DNA of 64,000 nt from Phyllostachys edulis (taxonomy: Eukaryota; Streptophyta; Magnoliopsida; Poales; Poaceae). The notes under the pieces were generated by a model. That model did not search any database. It was not told the origin of the DNA and worked only from the letters and a program-made list of their open reading frames with translations. The stretch is from positions 26,783,600-26,847,599 of the forward strand of contig CM070563.1 in assembly GCA_036346405.1 (NCBI GenBank), written 5' to 3'. The stretch's first letter is position 1. Every line of letters begins with the position of its first letter. Positions 54,950 to 64,000 of the stretch are shown here, piece by piece. Made by a program: the position numbers and the translations under genes.

Positions 54950-56979
54950 TGTAGGATCGTAATGGCAATCAGAAGGGGGGGGGGGTTGAATGATTGCAGC
55001 GAATTGACCTCCAAATTCAGACTCCTGCTTATGCGCACAGCAACACTTGAAAATCTTCAGAGCAAAGACCTATTCTGGCGCACAGCAAGAACAACAAATC
55101 AAGAGATAAAGTTGAACGAATCTAAACTTTATTTCTCAATTCTGATTTGTGTCTACAAAATGCTCAGCAAGCACCCCTCAAAGCCTCCAACTAGAAGACC
55201 TCTAAAAACTCTTCACGTAACAAGCCTACGTGAAAGCCACGGTAAAAACTATACTCAAATCTCTGCCAAAAACTCTCGTATGTTAGCCGTGAGGTTAGCA
55301 CCTAACCCCCACCTCTTTTTATACCATAGAATCCTGGACATGTCCTCTAACGACATGGACACGGACTCTATCTCTAAGGAACCCGAAATCCTTTTAGACA
55401 CAGATTTTTCAATATCTAAATCTCTCCAGATACGGAAGTCCTTCCTTCCATATCTTCAACACATGAAGTAAGCCTCCAGGACTCCACCTGCTGGAGCTCC
55501 TCCACGCACCATGCAACCCTTTTGATCTCCACGTGCTCCAGCGCAAGCCCAGTCATCTCGTGACATCCACGACCTCTTAGACCTCAGATCTCCCCATCCT
55601 AGTCCAGGTCCTCCTCATCACTTACCATGATTGCCTTCACGCTCAACCTGCACATGCAAAGATCAAAGAACACATATTCGGCACAAGTTCTTCAACTTGA
55701 CCAACATTAGCTCACGAATTTAACTAAAACTTCAGCCAATTCTCAAAAATCGAAACAATCCAAACACAATCGGTCATACTGCCATATTATTACTGGTACT
55801 ACAAGACACCGTCGCATCGCCCATACACACCAGTATTATCGACACTAGAGACAATGAAACTCCCCAAAAGTAAGCACTCTGTAAAAACCATGCTGCTCTC
55901 AAACGGTATTACTGTCATGCGGTACTACCTCTGTTCAACACGCGGTACTATCGATCTGCGGCCGTGCCATACCAAGCCGTGGTACTACCGTTTGTCACCT
56001 GAGCTCAAAACTCTCAAAAATATCTCCTCTGGAAATTCCATACCGCAACCTTGTGGTCATACCTTTGTGCGGTACTACTGCCATTCAAACTACGGTATTA
56101 CCTTCCTGCGGTCGTACCATTCCACAGCTGCGGTACTACCGTATTTCACTGAACAGAGTTTGTCAGAAACACTCTCTCTCTGAAAAACCTATCGTGGTAC
56201 TACCGCCATCCATGGCGCGGTCATACCGCTCAACAAAAAATCCAATCTTCAAAAACAAGTGTTCTGGTTTTTCCATACCGCCAAAAACAAAATGGTATTA
56301 CTAATGTGCGGTACTTCCGCAAATTACCAAACGGTACTACCGCATTTCTGAAATGCGCAAAAGACTCAGAACCAAGCCCTGAGACACGTGGACGCTCCAG
56401 ATGAATTGGGCCGATCGGACCACGCTTCAAAACCGTCGGATTTAGGAGCGGACGGTCCGAACGTTCCCTTTTGATTTCATCCGTCATATTTCAATCCAAA
56501 GGCTCACAATCCTTGAAGAGTTCGAACGGTCCGAACGTTCCTCTCAATATGAGCCGTTAGATTAGGATCTAATGGTTCGAGCAAAAACATGTGTTCGGAA
56601 CCTTAAGGAACGGTACTACCGCTGCATAGCCGCGGTCATACCGTACTCCAGTAGTACCGCACATTACAAGCCGGTACTACCTCTCTCAAGAAAAACAGAA
56701 ACTCCAAAAACAAGCCTTTTGGAAATATTGAACCGCCAACAAAAAATGCGGTTGAACCGTCCTGCGGTAATACCACGAAAGCAACGCCGGTACTACCGTT
56801 AAAACTGACAAAAGCTGATTTTCGACAGAATTTAACAGAGCTCAAAAGCAAGTCAGCATCTAAGATCCAAAGCATGTTCCAGAGACAATGTATTCAACTT
56901 AAAACACCAAGACTAAGTCTTTCTTATTGTCAATGTGTTCATCACCAAATATCATGACCAAAAACCTCCTAGTCTTACA
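54950..56979 (-). repeat. 3' LTR of a SIRE-like Ty1/copia element
   Basis: On the + strand it opens TGTAGGATCGTAATGG and closes CCTAGTCTTACA; the ends TGTA/TACA are inverted repeats. A polypurine tract lies to its right, so it is a 3' LTR in - direction. The lineage call rests on the GGGGGAG tract and the downstream CCAAAGGGGGAGAA motif, usual for SIRE elements; it is inference because no coding part is in the window. Between 55780 and 56805 it carries many CGGTACTACCG-like palindromes. Confidence 0.8.
55780..56805. repeat. Cluster of CGGTACTACCG-like motifs
   Basis: About twenty copies of CGGTACTACCG or close forms (CGGTCATACCG, CGGTATTACC, TGGTACTACCG), each a near-perfect palindrome. Clear ones are at 56131, 56332, 56611 and 56790. 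Spacing is irregular, so this is not a simple tandem repeat. Confidence 0.75.
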
Positions 56980-56992
56980 ATCTCCCCCTTGA
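56980..56992 (-). other. Polypurine tract of the SIRE-like element
   Basis: The - strand reads TCAAGGGGGAGAT directly before the LTR start TGTAAGAC. Confidence 0.75.
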
Positions 56993-57990
56993 TGAATACA
57001 TTGACAACACTTCCAAAAACAAGAAATGAATGACAGAAGGTGTCAAAGTTCCAAAACTACCAAGCAAAAGAAAGTTTCAAAAACAACAGCTGAAAAACTG
57101 AAAAACTTCCTTGAATACTAGAAAAGCAAATTTTTGCAGAATCACATTTTTCTCCCCCTTTGGCAATGTGATCATCAAGAGCTTCAAACTTCGAAAATAG
57201 AGGAGTAAGAAGAGTAAAAGTCTAGAAGCTTTATGCAAGTCAATTTAATGAATTAACCAAGCCATTTGGTTGAGTAGAGCTAACAAGATCATATAAATGC
57301 ATATACCACAAAGCAATATCTAGACAAGTATTCCAAAGTGATGAGACAATTTAGATTCATGATAGGCATATCACACAATGACTAAAAAGATTATAAGACC
57401 ACAAATAGAAGTCACCAAAAAGTGAAGGCCAAACAGTGAGACAAACTTTAAATCTAGATGAGCTACCAGTCTCATAAATCACCCTCTTGCTTCACTTTCA
57501 ATTCTTATTTGCATGTGGCATGCTTGCAACATACTTCTTTTCCAAGGTGGCATGCTTGAAGCATACTTCTTTTGATGAAAGCACTTTTTGTGTATTTTTA
57601 TTATTATTTCAAAGACACATAGCTATGTACGGCATGCTTGAAGCACACATCTTTTCATGTGAGCACTGTTATGTACCCCTTTTTTTTGTTTGATACACAA
57701 CTATGTATGGCATGCTTGAAGCACACATCTTTTCATTTTCTTTTTCTCAACCCTTTTATCTTTTATAACATGCCAAATTGAGTGAGCAACACAGGATTGA
57801 AATGAGAGACTTTTTGAGAGGGCATCCCTACGACACCTTCTTCTCCTCCACCTACTGCTTATGATATATGCCTCGAGTTGTCGACAAGACCAATAACAAG
57901 AGCATGTGACAAGAAACTATAAACTCAGGTGAACTTGCTCCGTAATGAACATGTCATTCATTTTAATGAGCATTTTATACTACCTAAAAA
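56993..57990 (-). other. 3' untranslated region of the SIRE-like element, truncated
   Basis: No ORF of note. The - strand has TTGCCAAAGGGGGAGAA at about 57150-57167. Four copies of GGCATGCTTGAAGCA with ACATCTTTTCAT or similar start at 57517, 57549, 57631 and 57709. The region ends where LTR G starts. Confidence 0.6.
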
Positions 57991-57993
57991 CAG

Positions 57994-58759
57994 TGTTTTG
58001 CTTGTGCTCAGTTTTGAAGATTCAGCGATGGACGGCGATCAAGGATGTGCGGCCATCATCCAGAGAAGGCGATCAAATGAGGAGGTCAAGGCGTTGGCCT
58101 ATGGCCCATTCGGACAAAGAGGAGAGGGCCAATGTCCATATGGCCAAGAGAGGGATCAAGGCCCCAAGAGTCAAGCACAAAGCCCATATGGAGGAACCAG
58201 GAAGGAAGCCCAAGTCCGCGGCACGAACGGCAATCGGGCCATGAACAGTAACCGGCTTATGAACAGTGACCGTGAGCAGTAATGGGGTCACGCTACAGTA
58301 ACAATCCGAGCTACAGTAACCTCGCTACAGTGCGCGCGTGGGCAGTGCACGGGTAGGAATAGTGCCACATGGAAAATTAGTACTGAATAGCTCTTAGCCC
58401 GAGACTATATATTGAGGGGTAGACCCCCATTGTAACTGAGACCAGTTTATGCATAAGAATTCAAACATAGCTATTGCTTGTTCTTTCTAAACCAGAGTTC
58501 ATGCGAGGACTTTTGAGAGAGAATTAGGCGATCAATTGTTCATACTGCATTTTTAAGGTTAAGTTTGCTTTTCCGCTGGGAATTGAGGGCTTGGCGATCT
58601 CCGCTCGTGGTCTAGCGGCGATCATCCCGGTGCATGTTGGCGAATATCCATAGAGTTGCAAGTCCGTGCACTGGCGAGTGGTGTACAGCTGAGCGTTATT
58701 CGTCATCAAGCGCTATTTATCCACGGTTCTACTCGAGAAGATCGGGCCACCCCGTATCA
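57994..58759 (+). repeat. 5' LTR of element G
   Basis: Placed by the PBS just after it: the LTR should end CCCGTATCA (58759), three bases before the PBS. The left end TGTTTTGC at 57994 is the best TG but is not proven. Within it are ACAGTAAC repeats (58245-58335) and a likely promoter ACTATATATTGAGGGG at about 58403. Lineage not known. Confidence 0.6.
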
Positions 58760-58762
58760 TCG

Positions 58763-58772
58763 TGGTATCAGA
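58763..58772 (+). other. Primer binding site of element G (initiator tRNA-Met type)
   Basis: TGGTATCAGA, ten bases matching the initiator tRNA-Met site, then TTCC in place of GC. Followed by a leader (58773-59218) without ORF, with a repeated GTGCACTGTTCACGT just before LTR H. Confidence 0.75.
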
Positions 58773-60210
58773 TTCCAGGCCACTCGGTAGAATCTCTCTT
58801 TACCTGTAATTTAGTAGTTTATTTTTCTGTCCTATACACCGAAAAAGCCACAAAAATATATATATATGTCGTCTTCCGCTGTAGTTTAATTCAGTATTTT
58901 TTAGTGCATTTTGTTAGGTCTTAATCCACTCGTTCATCATGTTTAGTTGCTGGTCATGTTCCGTTCGCGTCTCTTTTTGTTCCCCTTCCACAAAATATTT
59001 GTGCCCGTACTTGTTTCCTGTTTTTGTGCAACTAAACATCGCTTATATCAGTAGATTGCACGTTGTTTTCTTCTTGAACCCATCGGTCCATTCGTGAACC
59101 TTTCGTACCTATTGAGACTAGCTTGTTGTTGTGCTCGAGGGACTGCTCATAGGATTTTTGGGACGCCAATTTTTTTTCTGTGTGTGCACTGTTCACGTAG
59201 TTGTGCACTGTTCACGTGTGTGACACCCTGAATTTATTTTAGAATCTTTTTGGAATTTTCAAAATAAAAAGACCATTTTGTTTTGACGAGAATTCAAAGC
59301 TTAACTTGGAATTTCATAATGAATTTAAGTTGACTAACTCAAACTACAACTAAAGTTCCTTGTTGGTTTATTGAGTTATTGGAGCTTTGCTGGTCTTTCC
59401 TTCTCTGTCCATCTTTTACCCACCTCTGGCCTAGACCTCCCTTTGTCTGGGATCTAATGGCCTAGACCTCTCCTTCGTTTGGATCCAAGGGTCCGGACCT
59501 CCTTGGTGATGTCCTCCCTGGGTCCAGACCTCCTTAGGTCTAGACCTCCCAAACGCTTAGACCTCCCTAAGACCCATTTCTCTCTCTCGGGTCCTCTCTG
59601 GCTCGCAACCTCCCTAAGTCTGTGCCACCCTTATGTGCATTTGAACTCCTTTGGAACCCTGTGAAGCTTTCCATGTTTTCTTGAATATCCTTCGTTGTTT
59701 GAAGCATTGAAACCTTCTCTAGAGGTTCCCATTGATACCAGTCTGGTAGTACCGCTCGTACTTGGTGGTACTACCGCTTATTAAGACCTCCTCTTTGTTC
59801 ACTTGGACCTCTCCTTACATTTATTTGACCTCACCGTGTCCTTCAGGACCTCCCCATGTCCTCTAGGACCTCCCCTTACCTTTATTGGACCTCCCTATGT
59901 CCTACCGGACCTCCCCGAGTCCTCCAGGACCTCCTCCTTGCGCATCTGGACCGCCAAGACCTCCCCCTTGGAGATCTTAACCGTCCAGACCTCCTCCTTA
60001 CACATCGGGACCGTTAAGACCTCCCCCTTGGAGATCTTAACTATCCAGACCTCCTCCTTGTGGATCTAGGCCGTCAAGACCTCCCCTTTGGAAATCTTGG
60101 CCGTCCAGACCTCCCCTCTTTGGTAGATCCGATCGTTAGGACCTCCCCCTTGGAAATCCTAACCATTCAGACCTCCTCTGGATTGGATCCTACGGTTTTA
60201 GACCTCCCTT

Positions 60211-60545
60211 GCGGGTGAGGACCTCCTCCTTGCCCTTGTGGACCTCCTCTAGTGCACTTGATCTTGACCGTTGGACCTCCCCTTTGGAGATCCAACCGTT
60301 AGGACCTCCCTTGCAGGTGAGGACCTCCTCCTTGCCCTTGTGGACCTCCTCTGGTGCACTTGATCTTGACCGTTGGACCTCCCCTTTGGAGATCCAACCG
60401 TCAGGACCTCCCTTGCAGGTGAGGACCTCCTCCTTGCCCTTGTGGACCTCCTCTGGTGTACTTGATCTTGGCCGTTTGGACCTTCCCTTTTGAGATCCAA
60501 CCGTCAGGACCTCCCCGGTGGGTGAGGATCTCCTCTTGTTCACCA
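60211..60545. repeat. Tandem repeat of exact 102-bp period in LTR H
   Basis: Units start at 60211, 60313, 60415 and 60517 with GGTGAGGACCTCCTCCTTG, then CTTGATCTTG, CCGTTGGACCTCCC and GATCCAACCGTCAGGACC. The period is divisible by three, which explains the long open frames on both strands here; these are not taken as genes. A looser CCTCC-rich repeat surrounds it from 59780 to 60560. Confidence 0.88.
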
Positions 60546-60810
60546 TAAGACCTCCTCAGGTCATAGCAGGACCTCCTTGGCAGGTCTTGACTACCCCACT
60601 GGGCAGTCAACACACCCAGTTTTCTTTACCTTTGACTAAGTCCTTTGGGCAAGGAAGTCTCCACAGCATTTAATGCATGTTGTATCACATTAAATGTCCT
60701 CACCTTTGCAGTACTCATGTCATACCGATTGTCACATTCCTTGCCTACTCCCTTGTCCTATTTACCAACTCTTGTTGACTCTATCCTGAGTCACGTGCAT
60801 TTGCCTCCCC

Positions 60811-60818
60811 TATATATA
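60811..60818 (+). promoter_or_regulatory. TATA box of LTR H
   Basis: TATATATA followed by GTTTGGGAGAGCCC and a pyrimidine-rich stretch (CACTTTCTTCCTCATTTC), in the place expected from LTRs B and B2. Confidence 0.65.
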
Positions 60819-61084
60819 GTTTGGGAGAGCCCTCCTTTATCACTTTCTTCCTCATTTCTACTCCCTGTCTCAACCGAGCCACCATAGACCTCCTCACTCA
60901 AGTCTCTGGACCTCCTCCAACAGGTCTCTGGACGTCCTCTCTAGAGCCCTAAGACCTCTCCAGCGAGCTCCTTGGACCTCCTCTTGACCTCCCAGCTTCT
61001 CTGTTGGTTTTGTATCTAAGTTTATTTGGTGTTCTTTGAAATCTTGTTTGAGCTTTGTTTGAGTATTTGGTTTTTCACGTGTAG

Positions 61085-61150
61085 ATTGCCCAGACCATGG
61101 GGAGCCTGAGTTCAGTGAGGGAGAGGAAGGAGCTCTAGATCTTGAGCAAG
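61085..61150 (+). other. Acidic exon-like piece d in LTR H
   Basis: The acceptor TTTTTCACGTGTAG ends at 61084. With one carried base it reads DCPDHGEPEFSEGEEGALDL, then EQ and one base over, followed by the GC-type donor AAG/GCAAGT. It is the most acidic of the set. Confidence 0.5.
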
Positions 61151-62460
61151 GCAAGTTACACTCTTGAACATGTTGCACCCATTACTTCAAATTATTTTTG
61201 TTGTTTTCAAAGGTGTATGCATGCTTACTTTACTAAATATTTCAATGCCTATCTTTTAATCCATAGTTAAACCTACTGTTTGGTATGACCTCTATCCATG
61301 ATTGAATCAACCTCATTGTCACCTTAGATAAAAACTGGTTCTTGCAATAGTGAGGACCCGAAGCTCTTGAAAAATGAAATGCTTAGCAATGCTTAGACCA
61401 AGATCTTGATTTGGGGAGTTTTGACCAAAAATACTAATTAATCAAATGCTTTGAGCCGTGGCATTGGTGTGCCATGGAGATTTCGGCCATGACATTGGTG
61501 TGTCATGGATGTTTTACTCATGCCCATGGCATTGGTGTGCCATGGGGGATTGTAAAGCAAAGTAACTGGAAAATGGTTTTGACTTGGGCGAAGCTGGTTG
61601 TATGGTTGGTGCATGTCTATGCACGGGGGTCGTGTGATCCGATGCCCCAGGGTTGAGGTTTGTCGCCCAAGTCGGTTAAGGACCGGTCTTTGAGACACCA
61701 CTTGCTAAGCCTATAATGGGTTATGCCAAACTTGTGCAACCACATGTCTCCAGTATGGGGCGTGGGACCTGGCTAATTAATTTGCAAAGCTCTACCATAG
61801 TTTGACCTGCAGACGCGGTGGGTTTGTCATGTTATGACTAGTTGTAGTCCCACCCGGCTCAAGAGGGGGCTTAAACCCAGCGGATGGAAAGTCCAATGGG
61901 AGTGAAACCTTAGAGTGGGTGGACTGTGGTGGAGTAATGCATTGTAAAGGCCTTGTCATGTGCTCTAGACCTCTCACCAAAGGAAGTGTGAGGTGGCATC
62001 GACGGATGCCAAGCAAACTAGAGAATTCATGTCATGTGGGTAAAGTGTGCAACCTCTGCAGAGTGTAAATCTATTCGAATAGCCGTGTCCACGGTCATGG
62101 ACATGCTGGCAATGTCACTCAAAGTTAGCTTTTGGTTTGGTTTTCAAAAGGTTATGAAAATGGTTTTGGTGGCTTAACCAAAATTGGGTTTGGACGAGAA
62201 GCCTTTTGCAGGAGGGTATCCTTCACCATTTCAATGATGAATGTATCCAACTGAAAATGGATTTGTAAAACTGAATTTTAATTATTGTAACCTGCCTTGA
62301 AACTTAATACTTGTAATTGAAATAAAATTGGCTTTATGCAAATCAACCCTACTATGATGTCCTTTGATATACCCTTATGCATGTCATTCTGTTAATTGAT
62401 GGGTGTAACTTGCGAGCCCGGTTGTTGTGCTCACTCTTGCTTGATTCATATATTGAGCAG

Positions 62461-62501
62461 ATGAAGACTTCTTTGATGATGAAGATGACCAGCTCAATTA
62501 G
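62461..62501 (+). other. Acidic exon-like piece e in LTR H
   Basis: The acceptor ATATTGAGCAG ends at 62460. With one carried base it reads DEDFFDDEDDQLN and TAG. Confidence 0.5.
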
Positions 62502-62712
62502 GCCGCGCCCTCCAGCCAATCACCTGTGGTGTAATGGGTGGACATTGTCTTTTGTTCTCTGCTGCGTTTGTGTGCTCCCTGTTGCTGGAGTTGTAAGCAA
62601 CCCTTGTAATCAAACCTCCTTTTGCTATTAATAAAGTCTTGTGGATGTTGATGTTATCACTTGTTTGTTGTGAGAACCAGTCGATGATCTCTGAGGGCTG
62701 GTTTGGATCACA

Positions 62713-62907
62713 GAGGACTTTAGGCTTGCCCTAAGCCCCACAACCTCCCGGGGTGGTTCCTTGGACCTCCCTCGAGTGGAGACGTGGAGTTTTGGGGAGG
62801 TCCGAGGTCCAGCGACCTCGTGGGGGACCTCCTGGACCTCCGAGTGGTCCTCTCTGACCTCTCGGGGTCTCGTGTGGTCCTACCGGATGTCCTCTCGGGA
62901 TGTCCCG
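62713..62907. other. Flank of LTR H, CCTCC-rich, no gene
   Basis: Contains GACCTCC repeats like those in U3 of LTR H, and inverted GGAGGTCC. No PBS for initiator tRNA-Met is seen next to the LTR end. CCG (62905-62907) should be the target copy of the CACTA element. Confidence 0.55.
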
Positions 62908-62939
62908 CACTACTACAAAATAGGCTATAGTAGACGCCC

Positions 62940-63415
62940 CATCACGCACGGTTCCTTTGGAACCGCGTGTTGGGTCGACCCGACTGCGGGTGGCGCGGGC
63001 CGACTATCACAGACGGTATTTTTAGAACCGCTGCAGGATAATCATCTATCACGACGGTTCATTAATAGAACTGCTCAGGAATTATCACTGCACGGTTCTA
63101 TTCACAAACCGCTGCGTGATAATTCAGACCAATCACGAGCGGTTCTCAATAAGAACCGCTCAGGTGATATCCTGACGGTTCGAATAAGAACCGCTCAGTG
63201 ATAATTGTTATCACGCACGGTTCTAATTAAGAACCGCTTGTGATATCTCGCTATCCTCTGCGCAAGACGCTGCCGCCGCCAGCCGCCGCTCGAGGTTCAG
63301 TGTCACGAGCGGTTCTTTAATAGAACTGCTCAGGATGATCATCCTGACGGTTCTATTAAAAACCGTCTGTGATAGGTGCTATCCTGAGCGGTTCTTAAAA
63401 AGAACCGTCTCGATT
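62940..63415. repeat. Subterminal repeats of the CACTA element
   Basis: At least ten copies of ATCACGCACGGTTCT or its reverse AAGAACCGCTCAGTGAT, mostly paired head to head as hairpins. The clearest is AGCGGTTCT (63138-63146) with AGAACCGCT (63152-63160). In known CACTA elements such repeats bind the transposase; here that is inferred by position. Confidence 0.88.
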
Positions 63416-63582
63416 GTTAGGCGGAAACGAAAATTTAAACATATTGGGCGGGCTCAAACTCGCTTTATATAACCACCATCTCCTCCTCTGCGGTCTCTCC
63501 TCCTCATAGCTCATACCTCCATCTCCTCCTCTGCGTTTCTCCTCCTCACACCTTGCGCCCGGCCTCCGCCGAGCTTGTCGCC

Positions 63583-63762
63583 ATGGCGGCCTCCTCCAAC
63601 TCGTCCGGCCTCATCGTCACCGACCTCATCCGAACCATCACCCGGCCTCGCCCACCTCGCCCGACCTCGTGCCACTGGCCTCCCACGACCTCGCCGCGCC
63701 CGGCCTCCTCCTGCCGCCCGGCCTCCCACGACCCACTCTCTCTCCCCCCCTTTGCTTTGTGA
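63583..63762 (+). CDS. Hypothetical small ORF inside the CACTA element, low support
   Basis: ATG in a good plant context (CGCCATGGCGGCC) 115 bases after TTTATATAACC (near 63463) and a CTCCTC-rich leader. It reads MAASSNSSGLIVTDLIRTI and then a Pro/Arg/Ser-rich stretch of 60 codons in total. The first part could be the start of a larger spliced protein, and CGGCCTC repeats may explain the rest. Not recognised. Start choice: first ATG after the TATA-like box. Confidence 0.3.
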   Translation: MAASSNSSGLIVTDLIRTITRPRPPRPTSCHWPPTTSPRPASSCRPASHDPLSLPPFAL

Positions 63763-64000
63763 TGTGGATTACTTGAATTGATGCTACCGTGATGTGGGTG
63801 ATGCTACTATGATGTGTGTAGTTCATGTTGAGTTATTTGGTTTGGCCAAAAATATAGATGGTAGATCGCGCACCGTTCGGTAAAATTATCATAACTTTTG
63901 CATACGAACTCCGATTGCGACGTTCTTTGGCTCGTTGGAAAGCTAATGAAAAGCTCAATCCGCAAATCCATAAGGCAAGGTCAAATTCTCTTCACGAGGT

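Larger units (their letters stand above)
59219..62712 (+). repeat. LTR H, 3.5 kb, inserted in the leader of G
   Basis: Starts TGTGACACCCTG and ends GGTTTGGATCACA, with TGTGA/TCACA inverted ends. Part order follows LTRs A and B: U3 with a CCTCC-rich repeat block, TATATATA (60811-60818), acidic piece d (61085-61150), the palindrome block (62071-62082), acidic piece e (62461-62501), AATAAAG near 62629. No 5-bp duplication was found (ACGTG on the left, GAGGA on the right), so it may be a 5' LTR of an element continuing right, or its edges have changed. Confidence 0.75.
62908..64000 (+). mobile_element. CACTA (En/Spm-type) DNA transposon, 5' part, runs off the window
   Basis: The end CACTACTACAAAATAGGC is the terminal inverted repeat form usual for grass CACTA elements. 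It is followed by subterminal repeats with GGTTCT...AGAACC hairpins (62940-63415), then a promoter-like stretch and a GC-rich ORF. The element direction and the other end are outside the window. The 63840-64000 part (CATAACTTTTGCATACGAACTCCG) is of a type also common in plant transposons. Confidence 0.85.

Noticed and set aside
60190..60546. 118-codon - strand and 94-codon + strand frames in LTR H
   Set aside because: The 102-bp period is divisible by three, so any open unit gives a long frame. The text is purely repetitive.

Overview
This window is grass-type (Poaceae-like) nuclear heterochromatin made almost entirely of nested LTR retrotransposons, with one recognisable scrap of a host gene. 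The evidence is the mix of plant-only lineages: Tekay-like and CRM-like chromoviruses, Tat-lineage Ty3/gypsy elements with an antisense ORF, a SIRE-like Ty1/copia LTR, and a CACTA transposon end whose subterminal repeats resemble those of grass CACTA elements. LTRs of 4.6 to 5.1 kb fit the same picture. No tRNA, rRNA, CRISPR or intact cellular gene was seen. Species cannot be named from the sequence alone.

Layout. 1-27385: chromovirus A on the + strand, cut by the window start, with decayed gag and pol. Its roughly 4.6-kb 3' LTR is split into three pieces by two later insertions: solo LTR B (5304-10430, TSD GTTCC) and a 13.2-kb Tat element C on the - strand (13095-26335, TSD CATAG). 27386-28990: host DNA with two exons of a heparan-alpha-glucosaminide N-acetyltransferase-like pseudogene, a degenerate tandem repeat and a GA-rich minisatellite. 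28991-44473: remains of CRM-like elements (D and D') on the - strand. The D LTR was invaded by an A-family LTR (E), and then a block of about 4.0 kb was duplicated in tandem. 44475-54949: second Tat element F on the + strand, broken at both ends and split by solo LTR B2 (45595-50568, TSD CAATC). 54950-57990: SIRE-like 3' LTR and 3' untranslated region. 57994-59218: LTR, primer binding site and leader of element G. 59219-62712: LTR H. 62908 to the end: 5' part of a CACTA transposon.

Every recognisable coding region carries stops, frameshifts or lost catalytic residues, or is truncated, so nothing here looks autonomous. The order of events can be read from the nesting: A entered a host intron, then B and C entered A; E entered D before the duplication; B2 entered F; the SIRE-like element cut F; H entered G; the CACTA element came last at the right edge.

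The most interesting signals are not the pol genes. (1) The giant LTRs of three diverged families (A/E, B, H) carry two short acidic exon-like ORF pieces joined across an intron in the same phase, with splice signals in place. (2) Element C carries arrays of 29- and 30-bp hairpin units whose stems change in a compensatory way around a similar A-rich loop. (3) Both Tat elements carry a spliced antisense gene.
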